Part shown: positions 1 through 7,421 of the stretch, piece by piece
Position numbering within the stretch: position 1 is the first letter of the stretch
Layout: every line of letters begins with the position of its first letter
NCBI GenBank assembly: GCA_964477295.1
Contig: CAYZEZ010000071.1
Location: 1-18,391, forward strand
DNA: 18,391 bases
Source: CAYZEZ01 sp964477295
Lineage (GTDB): Bacteria > Bacteroidota > Bacteroidia > Bacteroidales > SM23-62
Direction of reading: 5' to 3'
Made by a program: the position numbers and the translations under genes
Notes under the pieces: generated by a model
The model's database searches: none
Told to the model about the DNA's origin: nothing
What the model saw: only the letters and a program-made list of their open reading frames with translations

Positions 1-382
1 GGCATATCGTGGTGAGGAAGACCTGGCATGTCATGCAGCAAGAGGAAGGACAGGCCGGACCGAAGTCATGTACCGGGAAGGAGGCCTGGTATATGTATAC
101 CTGATATATGGGATGTACTGGATGCTGAATATAGTAGCTTCCGGGGGTGATGATCCTCAGGCGGCACTTATCAGGGGGTTGGAGGGAGTGTCAGGACCGG
201 GGCGGGTGTCAAAAAAGCTGGAGATCGACGGCTCATTTTACGGGCTTGACCTGGTAAGTTCCGATAAGCTATGGATCGAAGATCATTCGTTAATAACCCT
301 CTATACCACTACTCAAAGGGTAGGTATTGATTATGCAGGAGAATGGAAAGACAAGCCCTGGAGATTTGTCATTGATATCTGA
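1..382 (+). CDS. 3-methyladenine (alkyladenine) DNA glycosylase, AAG/MPG family, 5'-truncated by window edge
   Basis: This monofunctional base-excision-repair glycosylase removes alkylated purines such as 3-methyladenine. The reading frame is open from base 2, so the gene begins outside the window; the ATG at base 68 is internal. About 126 residues remain of the usual 190-200. They begin with AYRGEEDLACHAARGRTGRT, which aligns with the segment straight after the catalytic glutamate of human AAG (E125); base 1 is a G, fitting the last base of a Glu codon. Visible family positions are the His of CHAARG, the YLIYGMY strand, the Asn of MLNIV and the Arg of ALIRGLE, followed by the C-terminal GIDYAGEW and KPWRF motifs. 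The stop is TGA at 380-382. I expect an intact, ordinary enzyme; only its N-terminal third is unseen. Confidence 0.93.
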   Translation, partial: AYRGEEDLACHAARGRTGRTEVMYREGGLVYVYLIYGMYWMLNIVASGGDDPQAALIRGLEGVSGPGRVSKKLEIDGSFYGLDLVSSDKLWIEDHSLITLYTTTQRVGIDYAGEWKDKPWRFVIDI

Positions 383-385
383 TCG

Positions 386-410
386 TCATCCTGAACTCGG
401 GTCAGGATCT
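386..410. repeat. Short intergenic inverted repeat, copy 1 (REP-like)
   Basis: ATCCTGA (388-394) and TCAGGAT (402-408) form a perfect 7-bp stem around a 7-base loop, just after the glycosylase stop. A near-identical element (TCATCCTGA..TC....CAGGATCT) lies at 4300-4324 after another gene end. From memory, repeats of this kind are scattered between genes in many Bacteroidota genomes. No T-tract follows, so it is a poor candidate for an intrinsic terminator. Confidence 0.55.
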
Positions 411-435
411 GATTGACAGTTGCTTAAGATCCGGA

Positions 436-473
436 TCCCGGGTACCCGGGAAGGAACGACCCTGGCAGTTCCT
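436..473. repeat. Palindrome TCCCGGGTACCCGGGA plus adjacent inverted repeat
   Basis: A perfect 16-base palindrome spans 436-451. It is followed directly by AGGAAC (452-457) pairing with GTTCCT (468-473) across a 10-base loop. Together with the inverted repeat at 386-410, this fills most of the spacer before the GT117 gene with structure. It could be a REP/BIME-like element or a regulatory site; nothing in the sequence distinguishes these. Confidence 0.4.
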
Positions 474-521
474 GACGAAGCACCACCAGTTAAAAAAACT
501 TAAATAAATAACCAGTCTCGG

Positions 522-529
522 TATTTTTG
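522..529 (+). promoter_or_regulatory. Possible Bacteroidota -7 promoter element (TATTTTTG)
   Basis: TATTTTTG matches the Bacteroidota sigma-70-type -7 consensus TAnnTTTG and lies 35 bases before the ATG at 564. No clear TTTG -33 box is seen about 20 bases upstream, where the sequence is A/T-rich, so support is partial. If it is used, transcription would start near 533-537, which would make the upstream TTG at 537 essentially leaderless and favours the ATG. Confidence 0.3.
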
Positions 530-563
530 ATTTTCTTTGTCCCAAATTTTGAATTCTCTCGAT

Positions 564-3500
564 ATGAGTAAGTTTCGCCTCATCGACCTCATCACCGGCT
601 GGGTTCTTTTCCTGATAGCTTCCTTCGTTTATTTGTCGACCATTGAATCTACATCCAGCTTCTGGGATTGCGGCGAGTTTATTGCTGCATCTTTTAAACT
701 GGAGGTCGGGCATCCGCCGGGGGCACCCTTATTCCTGCTGCTGGGCCGGTTATTTTCATTGTTTGCCGGCAGTGACGTGACTCAGGTGGCGAAAATGATC
801 AATTCCCTCTCGGCGCTGGCCAGCGCTTTTACCATATTATTTCTTTTCTGGACGATTACTCACCTGGCGAAAAAGATACTCCCGCCCCACGATAAAATGT
901 CATTGCGTGATATAATCACAGTCATTGGCAGTGGTGTTATCGGCGCATTGGCCTATACCTTTTCGGATACATTCTGGTTTTCTGCGGTTGAGGGGGAAGT
1001 GTACGGCACATCCAGTTTATTTACAGCAGCAGTTTTCTGGGCAATCCTGAAATGGGAAAATGTAGCGGACCAGAAGCATGCTAACCGATGGATCCTTCTC
1101 ATTGCTTATCTTATGGGATTATCGATTGGTGTACACTTACTGAACCTGCTTGCCATCCCGGCGATAATTTTCGTTTACTATTTTAAGAAATATAAGGTAA
1201 CCAGGAAGGGTATTATCTATTCCCTGATCCTGTCTGTGGTTTTACTGGCCGTCATGCTGTATATTATTATTCCAGGTATTCTTAAACTGGCCACTGTTTT
1301 TGAACTGATATTTGTAAACGGGATCGGTCTGCCATATAATTCCGGAGCGATAATTTTTGTATTCGCCCTGTTTGGGGGCTTAGCCTACCTGGTATATTAT
1401 TCCGTAAAGAAAAAGAAAGTATTGCTGAATCAAATTGTTCTGGGCCTGGCAGTTATTGTGATAGGTTATATGTCATATGCCTCCATAATGATTCGCTCCT
1501 CGGCCAATCCGCCGATGGACCAGAACAACCCGGAAAGTGTTTTTTCTCTTCTCTCCTATCTGAACAGGGATCAGTATGGATCGAACCCCCTGTATCATGG
1601 AGAGTACTATAATGCACCTTATGTGGGTTCCGAGCCTGGGAAAAAGGTTTATTCCAGGGTTGACGGGAAATATGAGGTGACTTCCAGGAGGCCTAAGATC
1701 AAGTATGACGAAAGATTTACAACCATATTCCCGAGAATGTGGAGTCCTGAACCGCATCATATTGAAGCATACCAGAAATGGGGAAAGATAAAAGGCATCC
1801 CGTTGAATGTCAGGAACCGGTCAGGGGAAACTGAGGTACGGAGAAAACCCACTTTTGGGGAAAACCTGAGGTTCTTTGTCCGGTACCAGGTTGGCTATAT
1901 GTATTTGCGTTATTTCATGTGGAACTTTGCCGGTCGGCAGAATGACCTGCAGGGGAATGGTGAATTCTTCAAGGGAAACTGGCTCAGCGGGATCAATTTT
2001 ATCGACGAGCCCAGGGTGGGTCCGCAGGACAGGTTACCTGAATTTCTCGAGAAAAACAGGGCAAGGAATACCTATTATATGCTACCCCTGTTGCTTGGAT
2101 TGGCCGGTTTGGTTTTTCACTTCAGAAAGAACCAGAAGGATGCATGGGTGGTGATGACGTTGTTTTTAATGACAGGGCTTGCTATTGTGGTATACCTGAA
2201 TCAGAATCCGTATCAGCCACGCGAACGGGATTATGCCTATGCCGGTTCATTTTATGCTTTTAGTATATGGATAGGCCTCGGGGTAATGGCATTGATCAAT
2301 ATCCTCCGGAAAAAGATCCCGGGGATTATTCCGGGTGTGGCGGTTACCCTGGCCACCTTATATCTTGTTCCTGGCATAATGGCAAGGGAGAATTGGGATG
2401 ATCATGACAGATCGGGGAGATATACTGCGAGGGATTTTGCCTGGAATTACCTGCAATCATGCGCGCCTGATGCAATTTTGTTTACCAATGGTGATAACGA
2501 TACATTTCCTTTATGGTATATCCAGGAGGTAGAAGGTGTGCGGACCGATATCCGGGTTTGCAACCTGAGTTATCTGGGTGCAGAGTGGTATATCGATCAG
2601 ATGGCAAGGAAGGAATATGAATCGGACCCTGTTCCGTTTGCAATGAACAAGGAGCAGTACCGGATGGGGAAGAGAGATGTTATATACCTTATTCCGCACG
2701 CAAAGATTGAATCCTACGTGGAATTGAAGGATGCTATGGACTTTGTCAGGAGTGAGGATCCCAGGACCAAAACCTATGCCGGTATCCGGGACCGGATAGA
2801 TTATATACCGTCTAAAAAGTTTAAACTGACCGTTGATAGTACCAGAATAATGGAGACCGGAACAATAAGGGAAGAGCTGGCGGATAAAATGGTGAGTGAA
2901 TTAAGGTGGCAGGTGGGGAGAGACAATATCAATAAAGCAGGTGTAATGGTATATGACCTGATAGATAACAATAACTGGGAGAGACCCATATATTTTGCCG
3001 TTACGGTTACCTCCGATCTTTATATGAATCTTTATGAGTATTTTCAGCTTCAGGGACTGGCATATCGCCTCGTCCCGATACACCAGGGAATGGTTGCAGG
3101 CATGCGCGGGAGTATTGATACGGAGATCATGTTCGAAAATATTATTAACAAATTCAGGTGGGGTGGAGTGGAGGATTCAACCGTTTACCTGGATGAGAAT
3201 AATCTGCGGATGCTGTCAAACATGAGGAACAATATGGGCAGGCTGGCCGGTGAGCTGGTAAAGGAGGGGAAAACTGATTCGGCCAGGATCGTTCTGGACA
3301 GGTGTATGGAGCTGCTTCCTCATGAACGGGTAGGGTTTAATTACTTCCTTTTACCCGTTATTGAAAATTATTTTGCAATTGGTGATACTGAAAAAGCAAC
3401 CCAACTCGTTATAAAACTGTCTGATGTTATAGAGGAGGAATTAAGATACTTCCTGAGAACTGACAGGGAGTTGATGGTTGATCAGGATTTTGAGAAACAG

Positions 3501-3623
3501 GTAAGGATGCATATTATGCAGGAATTGGTTAGATTTGCACAGGAAAGCAACCAGGATGATTTAGCAGCAAAACAGTTGGAATTATTTCAGGAATTAGTAA
3601 ATTTATATTCCCTAAGCGGATAA
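564..3623 (+). CDS. DUF2723 / glycosyltransferase family 117 membrane protein (TMEM260-like)
   Basis: This is a large polytopic GT-C-type protein related to TMEM260, an O-mannosyltransferase in animals; the bacterial substrate is unknown. The first transmembrane segment (about 9-27) is followed by the conserved loop with DCGEF (D35, E38) and GHPPGAPL, the expected position of the GT-C acidic residues. Several hydrophobic segments follow up to about residue 300. NPYQPRERDYAYAGSF (about 548-563) and NGDNDTFPLW (about 641) are other family hallmarks. The soluble C-terminal third ends in a helical, TPR-like stretch (about 886-955). Length (1019 aa) is normal for the family. I chose the ATG at 564 over the in-frame TTG at 537, because MSKFRLIDLI fits the usual N-terminus. 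The deacetylase gene starts 11 bases downstream, so the two are probably cotranscribed. Likely role: inner-membrane glycosylation of proteins or glycans with a lipid-linked sugar (inference). Confidence 0.88.
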   Translation: MSKFRLIDLITGWVLFLIASFVYLSTIESTSSFWDCGEFIAASFKLEVGHPPGAPLFLLLGRLFSLFAGSDVTQVAKMINSLSALASAFTILFLFWTITHLAKKILPPHDKMSLRDIITVIGSGVIGALAYTFSDTFWFSAVEGEVYGTSSLFTAAVFWAILKWENVADQKHANRWILLIAYLMGLSIGVHLLNLLAIPAIIFVYYFKKYKVTRKGIIYSLILSVVLLAVMLYIIIPGILKLATVFELIFVNGIGLPYNSGAIIFVFALFGGLAYLVYYSVKKKKVLLNQIVLGLAVIVIGYMSYASIMIRSSANPPMDQNNPESVFSLLSYLNRDQYGSNPLYHGEYYNAPYVGSEPGKKVYSRVDGKYEVTSRRPKIKYDERFTTIFPRMWSPEPHHIEAYQKWGKIKGIPLNVRNRSGETEVRRKPTFGENLRFFVRYQVGYMYLRYFMWNFAGRQNDLQGNGEFFKGNWLSGINFIDEPRVGPQDRLPEFLEKNRARNTYYMLPLLLGLAGLVFHFRKNQKDAWVVMTLFLMTGLAIVVYLNQNPYQPRERDYAYAGSFYAFSIWIGLGVMALINILRKKIPGIIPGVAVTLATLYLVPGIMARENWDDHDRSGRYTARDFAWNYLQSCAPDAILFTNGDNDTFPLWYIQEVEGVRTDIRVCNLSYLGAEWYIDQMARKEYESDPVPFAMNKEQYRMGKRDVIYLIPHAKIESYVELKDAMDFVRSEDPRTKTYAGIRDRIDYIPSKKFKLTVDSTRIMETGTIREELADKMVSELRWQVGRDNINKAGVMVYDLIDNNNWERPIYFAVTVTSDLYMNLYEYFQLQGLAYRLVPIHQGMVAGMRGSIDTEIMFENIINKFRWGGVEDSTVYLDENNLRMLSNMRNNMGRLAGELVKEGKTDSARIVLDRCMELLPHERVGFNYFLLPVIENYFAIGDTEKATQLVIKLSDVIEEELRYFLRTDRELMVDQDFEKQVRMHIMQELVRFAQESNQDDLAAKQLELFQELVNLYSLSG

Positions 3624-3634
3624 TAACATAGCAA

Positions 3635-4255
3635 ATGTTTTTTGTAAGGACACCGGTATTATTGATGAAGATCTTCCCAGAGCTGATCTGGAGGCTGAAG
3701 GGACAACAGCGGGAGAATGATGATTGTGTTTACCTGACCTTTGATGATGGCCCTACTCCCGGTGTGACTACCTGGGTATTGGATCAGCTGCGCCAGTATG
3801 ATGCCAGGGGTACTTTTTTCTGCCTGGGGAAAAATGTAGATAAGCACCCCGATCTTTACAGGCAGATAATTGATGAGGGCCATTCGGTGGGGAACCATAC
3901 CTACAGCCACCTGAGAGGCTGGCAGACAAACAATACTGAATATTATAATGATATTCAGCTGGCCAACAACCTGATGTCGTCGACCCTGTTCAGGCCGCCT
4001 TATGGCAGTATCAAAACATCACAGATTAAAAATATTTCTGAAGAATACAATATTGTCATGTGGGACGTGTTGAGCCAGGACTACAGTCAGACCATTGCCC
4101 CACAAAAAGTATTATCCAATGTGCTGGACTCAGTGAAGGGGGGATCAATTGTCGTTTTCCACGACTCCTTAAAGGCGCAGCCCAACCTGAATTATGTTTT
4201 ACCCCGAATGCTGAAAGAGCTGCATGGCAAATACGAGTTTCGAAAGATCGTGTAA
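3635..4255 (+). CDS. Polysaccharide deacetylase, NodB homology domain (carbohydrate esterase family 4)
   Basis: A 206-residue metal-dependent deacetylase of N- or O-acetylated glycans. All five NodB motifs are visible: TFDDGP (catalytic base D37 and metal ligand D38), HTYSH (metal ligands H88 and H92), RPPYG (R120), WDVLSQDY (W143, D149) and VVFHDS (H176). The protein is almost entirely this domain. It has no convincing signal peptide; the first 22 residues (MFFVRTPVLLMKIF...) are hydrophobic but lack a cleavage site. It starts 11 bases after the GT117 gene and ends at a strong terminator, so it closes that operon. The substrate is not evident; a cell-surface polysaccharide or peptidoglycan is plausible from the glycosyltransferase neighbours. 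Confidence 0.92.
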   Translation: MFFVRTPVLLMKIFPELIWRLKGQQRENDDCVYLTFDDGPTPGVTTWVLDQLRQYDARGTFFCLGKNVDKHPDLYRQIIDEGHSVGNHTYSHLRGWQTNNTEYYNDIQLANNLMSSTLFRPPYGSIKTSQIKNISEEYNIVMWDVLSQDYSQTIAPQKVLSNVLDSVKGGSIVVFHDSLKAQPNLNYVLPRMLKELHGKYEFRKIV

Positions 4256-4290
4256 AAAGGCCCCACCGAGTACTCGGGGGGCTTTTTTTT
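4254..4290. terminator. Intrinsic terminator between convergent genes, probably bidirectional
   Basis: The hairpin stem is GCCCC, a bulged A, then the self-complementary CCGAGTACTCGG, then GGGGC. It is followed by eight Ts (4283-4290) on the + strand and preceded by five As (4254-4258) that read as Ts on the - strand. It lies at the stop codon of the deacetylase gene and 40 bases from the stop of the convergent glycosyltransferase, so it can end transcription from both sides, more strongly on the + strand. Confidence 0.88.
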
Positions 4291-4299
4291 AGTATAATG

Positions 4300-4324
4300 T
4301 CATCCTGAGTTCATTCCAGGATCT
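4300..4324. repeat. Short intergenic inverted repeat, copy 2 (REP-like)
   Basis: TCATCCTGAGTTCATTCCAGGATCT resembles the element at 386-410, with the same outer arms (ATCCTG and CAGGAT) and a diverged loop. It sits between the terminator and the stop of the - strand glycosyltransferase. Sharing the arms but not the loop suggests a dispersed repeat with a conserved fold rather than chance. Confidence 0.45.
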
Positions 4325-4330
4325 CATCAC

Positions 4331-5413
4331 CTACCGAAACAGTTCTTCATATTGATCGACCATCCTCTCCCACTGGTAATTTTCCTGGATCTCCTTCTTG
4401 TTATTCCTGGTCCACTGCTCCTTTTTGCTGATCCATTCATTTTCGTTGGTTAATATGCGGGCGATGTCATCAGCGCTTGAAAAATACATTCCATTATTAT
4501 TCAAAACATACCTGTTGAACGGATTATCGTGTGCAATGATCATGGCCCCGGCGGCCATGGCTTCCAGAAGGGAAGGATTGGTCCCCCCGACAGAATGCCC
4601 ATGGAAACAGGCTTTGCAGAAGTGGCGCAATGCATTTAAGGCCGGTTGATCATAAATTCCTTCCAGGAAAACAATTTTGTCCGATGAGTACTGCTTTTTC
4701 AGCCGGTGGGAATATACATTAATGATATTGCCGATGATCAGAAGCTTATGGGTGGTTCCGGAATTGTGGAATCCTTCAATAACAGTATGGATGTTGTTTT
4801 CAGGTTCAAGCCTGGCAATAACCAGAAAATAATCTTCCATTTCTGCATCAAATGAATCCAGAACATCGCTTTCCACACCAGCAACAGTATCCGCTCCATA
4901 AGGAATATAAACAGGCTCAATAGAATATTCCTTTATGAAATATTGCTGAATAAGGGGATGATCACATATCAATCCATGGGAAAACTTAACTGCAGTTCGT
5001 TCCGATTTCTTAATTAATCTTTGAATCCTTCCGGACCACTTTGTACGCTGCCACTCTAAACCGTCGAGATGAGTAATGATTCTGGAATTCCTGAAATTCA
5101 GCAATCGATAGGCCGGCGCTGCACTTGCATACCCACATTCCAGGATGATATCGGCTTTGTTTTTGATGGCATCTTTAATGCAGGCGTAATCATATATATA
5201 ATTTGCCGCTCCACCGATCATGTTTTCAGGGGTGAACTTCCGAATTAAATTAACTTTGTTGAAGGTATCATCCCGGAAAGGATGGAAGGAAGGATTATAC
5301 ACCGACACCTCGTATCCCCTGTCAGCCAGTCCCACACCCAGCTTCTCAGCAAACTGCTCAAATCCGCCATATTGATTGGGGATGCCTCTGGTTCCGGTGA
5401 TGTAGATTTTCAT
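4331..5413 (-). CDS. Glycosyltransferase family 4 with DUF1972 N-terminal domain
   Basis: A 360-residue GT-B glycosyltransferase, probably cytoplasmic or membrane-peripheral, that transfers a sugar (often rhamnose in characterised relatives) during surface-polysaccharide synthesis. The N-terminus carries the DUF1972 signature GTRGIPNQYGGFEQFAEKL (residues 7-25). The C-terminal donor-binding half has GGTNPSLLEAMAAG (about 277-290), containing the EX7E-type region of GT4 enzymes, and HLDGLEWQRTKW lies in the middle. Length is normal for the family. It is transcribed towards the GT117/deacetylase operon and diverges from the GT2 gene with 72 bases between starts. Donor and acceptor cannot be read from the sequence. 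Confidence 0.9.
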   Translation of the reverse strand: MKIYITGTRGIPNQYGGFEQFAEKLGVGLADRGYEVSVYNPSFHPFRDDTFNKVNLIRKFTPENMIGGAANYIYDYACIKDAIKNKADIILECGYASAAPAYRLLNFRNSRIITHLDGLEWQRTKWSGRIQRLIKKSERTAVKFSHGLICDHPLIQQYFIKEYSIEPVYIPYGADTVAGVESDVLDSFDAEMEDYFLVIARLEPENNIHTVIEGFHNSGTTHKLLIIGNIINVYSHRLKKQYSSDKIVFLEGIYDQPALNALRHFCKACFHGHSVGGTNPSLLEAMAAGAMIIAHDNPFNRYVLNNNGMYFSSADDIARILTNENEWISKKEQWTRNNKKEIQENYQWERMVDQYEELFR

Positions 5414-5445
5414 AGATACTAAGATAAGAACTTGAAGATTAATTT

Positions 5446-5460
5446 AGGCACTATATGCCT
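5446..5460. promoter_or_regulatory. Small inverted repeat between divergent glycosyltransferase genes
   Basis: AGGCA-CTATA-TGCCT is a perfect 5-bp inverted repeat midway in the 72-base divergent spacer, 33 bases from the GT4 start and 26 from the GT2 start. Its position would suit an operator acting on both genes, but so short a repeat can arise by chance. Confidence 0.2.
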
Positions 5461-5485
5461 CACTGGCTAATCCTGATCTTTAGTG

Positions 5486-5974
5486 ATGTACGACAAATCA
5501 AAGCCCATGGTTGAAGTTTCCGTTTTATCCGCAAATTACAATAATGGCGAATTCCTTGAGGATTATTTTGAAAATATCCTGAATTACACTGTTATACCGA
5601 AGGAGATTGTATTTATTGATGATGGTTCTACTGATAGCTCGCTTGATTTTATTGAGAGCAAATATAAAGACCTGGATCTGTTGAAGCTTATTAAATTACA
5701 TGAAAACATAGGATTTGCCAATGCACTAAATAAGAGCATCGATCAGGTGACAAGTAAGTATATCATGAGACTGGATCCGGATGATTTTATTGCTGAAAAG
5801 AAGGTTGAAATGCAATATAATTACCTGTTGAAGAATACCAATATTGGTTTCGCCGGAACCAATGTTCTATATTACCATCATCAGAAGAAAAAAGTTATTT
5901 GGAGAAGTAACGTTCCTCTATTCAATGAGCGCGTGGACGGGCTGCCTGTGAATACTAAGATCGTTGTTGAATAA
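5486..5974 (+). CDS. Truncated family 2 glycosyltransferase (GT-A fold), N-terminal domain only
   Basis: The first ~140 residues are a clear GT2 nucleotide-sugar-binding domain: VSVLSANYNNGEFLEDYFEN, then IDDGSTDSS (D45, D46), NIGFANALNKSI, and the metal-binding LDPDD (D97, D99). A normal member continues for a further 80-150 residues with the acceptor-binding and catalytic-base region. Here the frame stops soon after the GTNVLYYHHQKKKVIWRSNV segment, and a terminator begins 21 bases later, with no continuation in another frame. It is therefore probably a remnant or inactive, though a short functional protein cannot be excluded. An in-frame GTG lies just upstream at 5483; the ATG at 5486 is preferred. 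Confidence 0.75.
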   Translation: MYDKSKPMVEVSVLSANYNNGEFLEDYFENILNYTVIPKEIVFIDDGSTDSSLDFIESKYKDLDLLKLIKLHENIGFANALNKSIDQVTSKYIMRLDPDDFIAEKKVEMQYNYLLKNTNIGFAGTNVLYYHHQKKKVIWRSNVPLFNERVDGLPVNTKIVVE

Positions 5975-5995
5975 GAGCAATCAGACAAATAAATT

Positions 5996-6026
5996 AAAGA
6001 CCTCCGGGAGCCCGGGGGTCTTTTTT
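5996..6026 (+). terminator. Intrinsic terminator after the GT2 gene
   Basis: GACCTCCGGG (5999-6008) pairs with CCCGGGGGTC (6011-6020), a 10-bp stem with one T-G wobble and a very tight loop, followed by six Ts (6021-6026). It lies 21 bases past the GT2 stop codon and separates that gene from purD. Confidence 0.87.
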
Positions 6027-6125
6027 ATTAGGGGGAGAGAGGGCGCAAGCCTCATATCCGTAGGCTGAAGCTGACGGTAATTGATAAGAATTCACTAGTT
6101 TTACGATTGCTAAATCTACTAAACT

Positions 6126-7412
6126 ATGAAAGTACTTATCCTTGGCTCCGGGGGCCGTGAACATACGCTGGCATGGAAATTGTCGCAAAGCCCGTCCAGC
6201 CCCGAACTGTTTATCGGGCCGGGGAATGCCGGTACGGACCAGCTCGGGACAAACGTCGACCTGGCTGTAAACGATTTCGAAAAAATCGGCAAATTCACCC
6301 TTGAAAATAAAATCGATATGGTGGTGGTGGGACCGGAAGCCCCGCTTGTAAATGGTATATATGATTATTTTAAAGCCGACTCCAAACTTAAAAAAATTGC
6401 ACTGATCGGACCCTCAAAAAAAGGAGCCGCCCTCGAAGGAAGCAAGAAGTTTGCCAACGAGTTCATGACACGCAATAACATTCCTACCTCAAAATTTATC
6501 AGCGTAAACCAGGAAGAATATCAAAAAGGGGTGGAATACCTTAAAACCATGGATCCCCCATATGTCCTGAAAGCCGACGGACTGGCCGCAGGGAAAGGCG
6601 TGCTCCTCATCGACTCATTCGACCAGGCCTGCGCCGACCTGAAAGAAATGCTTGGAGGGAAATTCGGAGAAGCCAGCAAAAACGTGGTCATCGAAGAATT
6701 CCTTTCAGGTATCGAACTCTCCGTATTTATCCTCACCGACGGTGAATCGTATATAATGCTTCCCGAAGCGAAAGACTACAAACGAATCGGTGAAGGGGAC
6801 ACAGGACTCAACACCGGAGGCATGGGAGCCGTTTCACCGGTACCATTCGCCCATAAAATATTCTTAAAGAAAGTGGAAGAAAAGGTGGTCAAACCTACCG
6901 TAGCCGGGCTCAAAAAGGAAAAAATTGACTATAAGGGATTCCTCTATTTCGGGTTGATGAACGTAATAGGCAATCCGTATGTGATAGAATATAACGTCAG
7001 GATGGGTGATCCGGAAGCACAGGTGGTCCTGCCAAGGGTTGAATGCGACCTGCTCGACATCTTCAAGGCCGTCGCAGATAAAAAACTCCATAAAAAATCG
7101 GCTGAAATCAAACCGGAAACGGTATGTACTATAGTCATGGTTTCGGAAGGATACCCTGAAAGCTACGAGAAAGGCAGGGAGATAAAAAACATCGAAAAAG
7201 TTGAAAACAGCTTTGTGTTTCATGCCGGCACGCGCAAAGAAGGAGACAAAATAATTACCAGCGGCGGCAGGGTCCTGGCAGTGACTTCATTAGGAAGTGA
7301 TATGTCCGATGCCCTGGCCAAATCATATAAAAATGCCGACCTGATCTCATACGATGGAAAGTATTACAGGAGAGACATCGGTTTTGACCTTTCAGAGGAC
7401 TCTCAAATCTGA
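6126..7412 (+). CDS. purD: Phosphoribosylamine--glycine ligase (GAR synthetase)
   Basis: This enzyme catalyses the second step of de novo purine synthesis, the ATP-dependent joining of glycine to 5-phosphoribosylamine. The 428-residue ATP-grasp protein matches the full family length. Landmarks in order: VLILGSGGREHTLAWKL (3-19), GPGNAGT (31-37), VVGPEAPLVNG (67-77), the ATP-grasp YVLKADGLAAGKGVLL (146-161), EEFLSGIELSVF (190-201), NTGGMGAVSPVP (229-240) and EYNVRMGDPEAQVVLPRV (288-305) with the metal-binding Glu and Asn. The start ATG opens directly with the canonical MKVLILG. A membrane-protein gene follows 9 bases later and is probably cotranscribed. No purine-responsive riboswitch or operator is recognisable in the 99 bases between the upstream terminator and the start. 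Confidence 0.98.
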   Translation: MKVLILGSGGREHTLAWKLSQSPSSPELFIGPGNAGTDQLGTNVDLAVNDFEKIGKFTLENKIDMVVVGPEAPLVNGIYDYFKADSKLKKIALIGPSKKGAALEGSKKFANEFMTRNNIPTSKFISVNQEEYQKGVEYLKTMDPPYVLKADGLAAGKGVLLIDSFDQACADLKEMLGGKFGEASKNVVIEEFLSGIELSVFILTDGESYIMLPEAKDYKRIGEGDTGLNTGGMGAVSPVPFAHKIFLKKVEEKVVKPTVAGLKKEKIDYKGFLYFGLMNVIGNPYVIEYNVRMGDPEAQVVLPRVECDLLDIFKAVADKKLHKKSAEIKPETVCTIVMVSEGYPESYEKGREIKNIEKVENSFVFHAGTRKEGDKIITSGGRVLAVTSLGSDMSDALAKSYKNADLISYDGKYYRRDIGFDLSEDSQI

Positions 7413-7421
7413 TCCGAACAG

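Noticed and set aside
537..563. TTG start nine codons upstream of the GT117 ATG
   Set aside because: The ATG at 564 gives the expected N-terminus, and the TTG lies almost on the predicted transcription start.
402..713. 103-residue reading frame on the - strand over the glycosylase-GT117 spacer
   Set aside because: It runs through the inverted repeats and antisense to the conserved start of the GT117 gene, and has no recognisable domain.
6048..6066. AGCCT...AGGCT inverted repeat upstream of purD as a purine riboswitch or operator
   Set aside because: Only a 5-bp stem with a 9-base loop; no riboswitch core or known operator pattern is visible.
5994..6188. 64-residue reading frame on the - strand across the terminator and purD start
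   Set aside because: It is antisense to the terminator hairpin and to conserved purD codons; no family resemblance.
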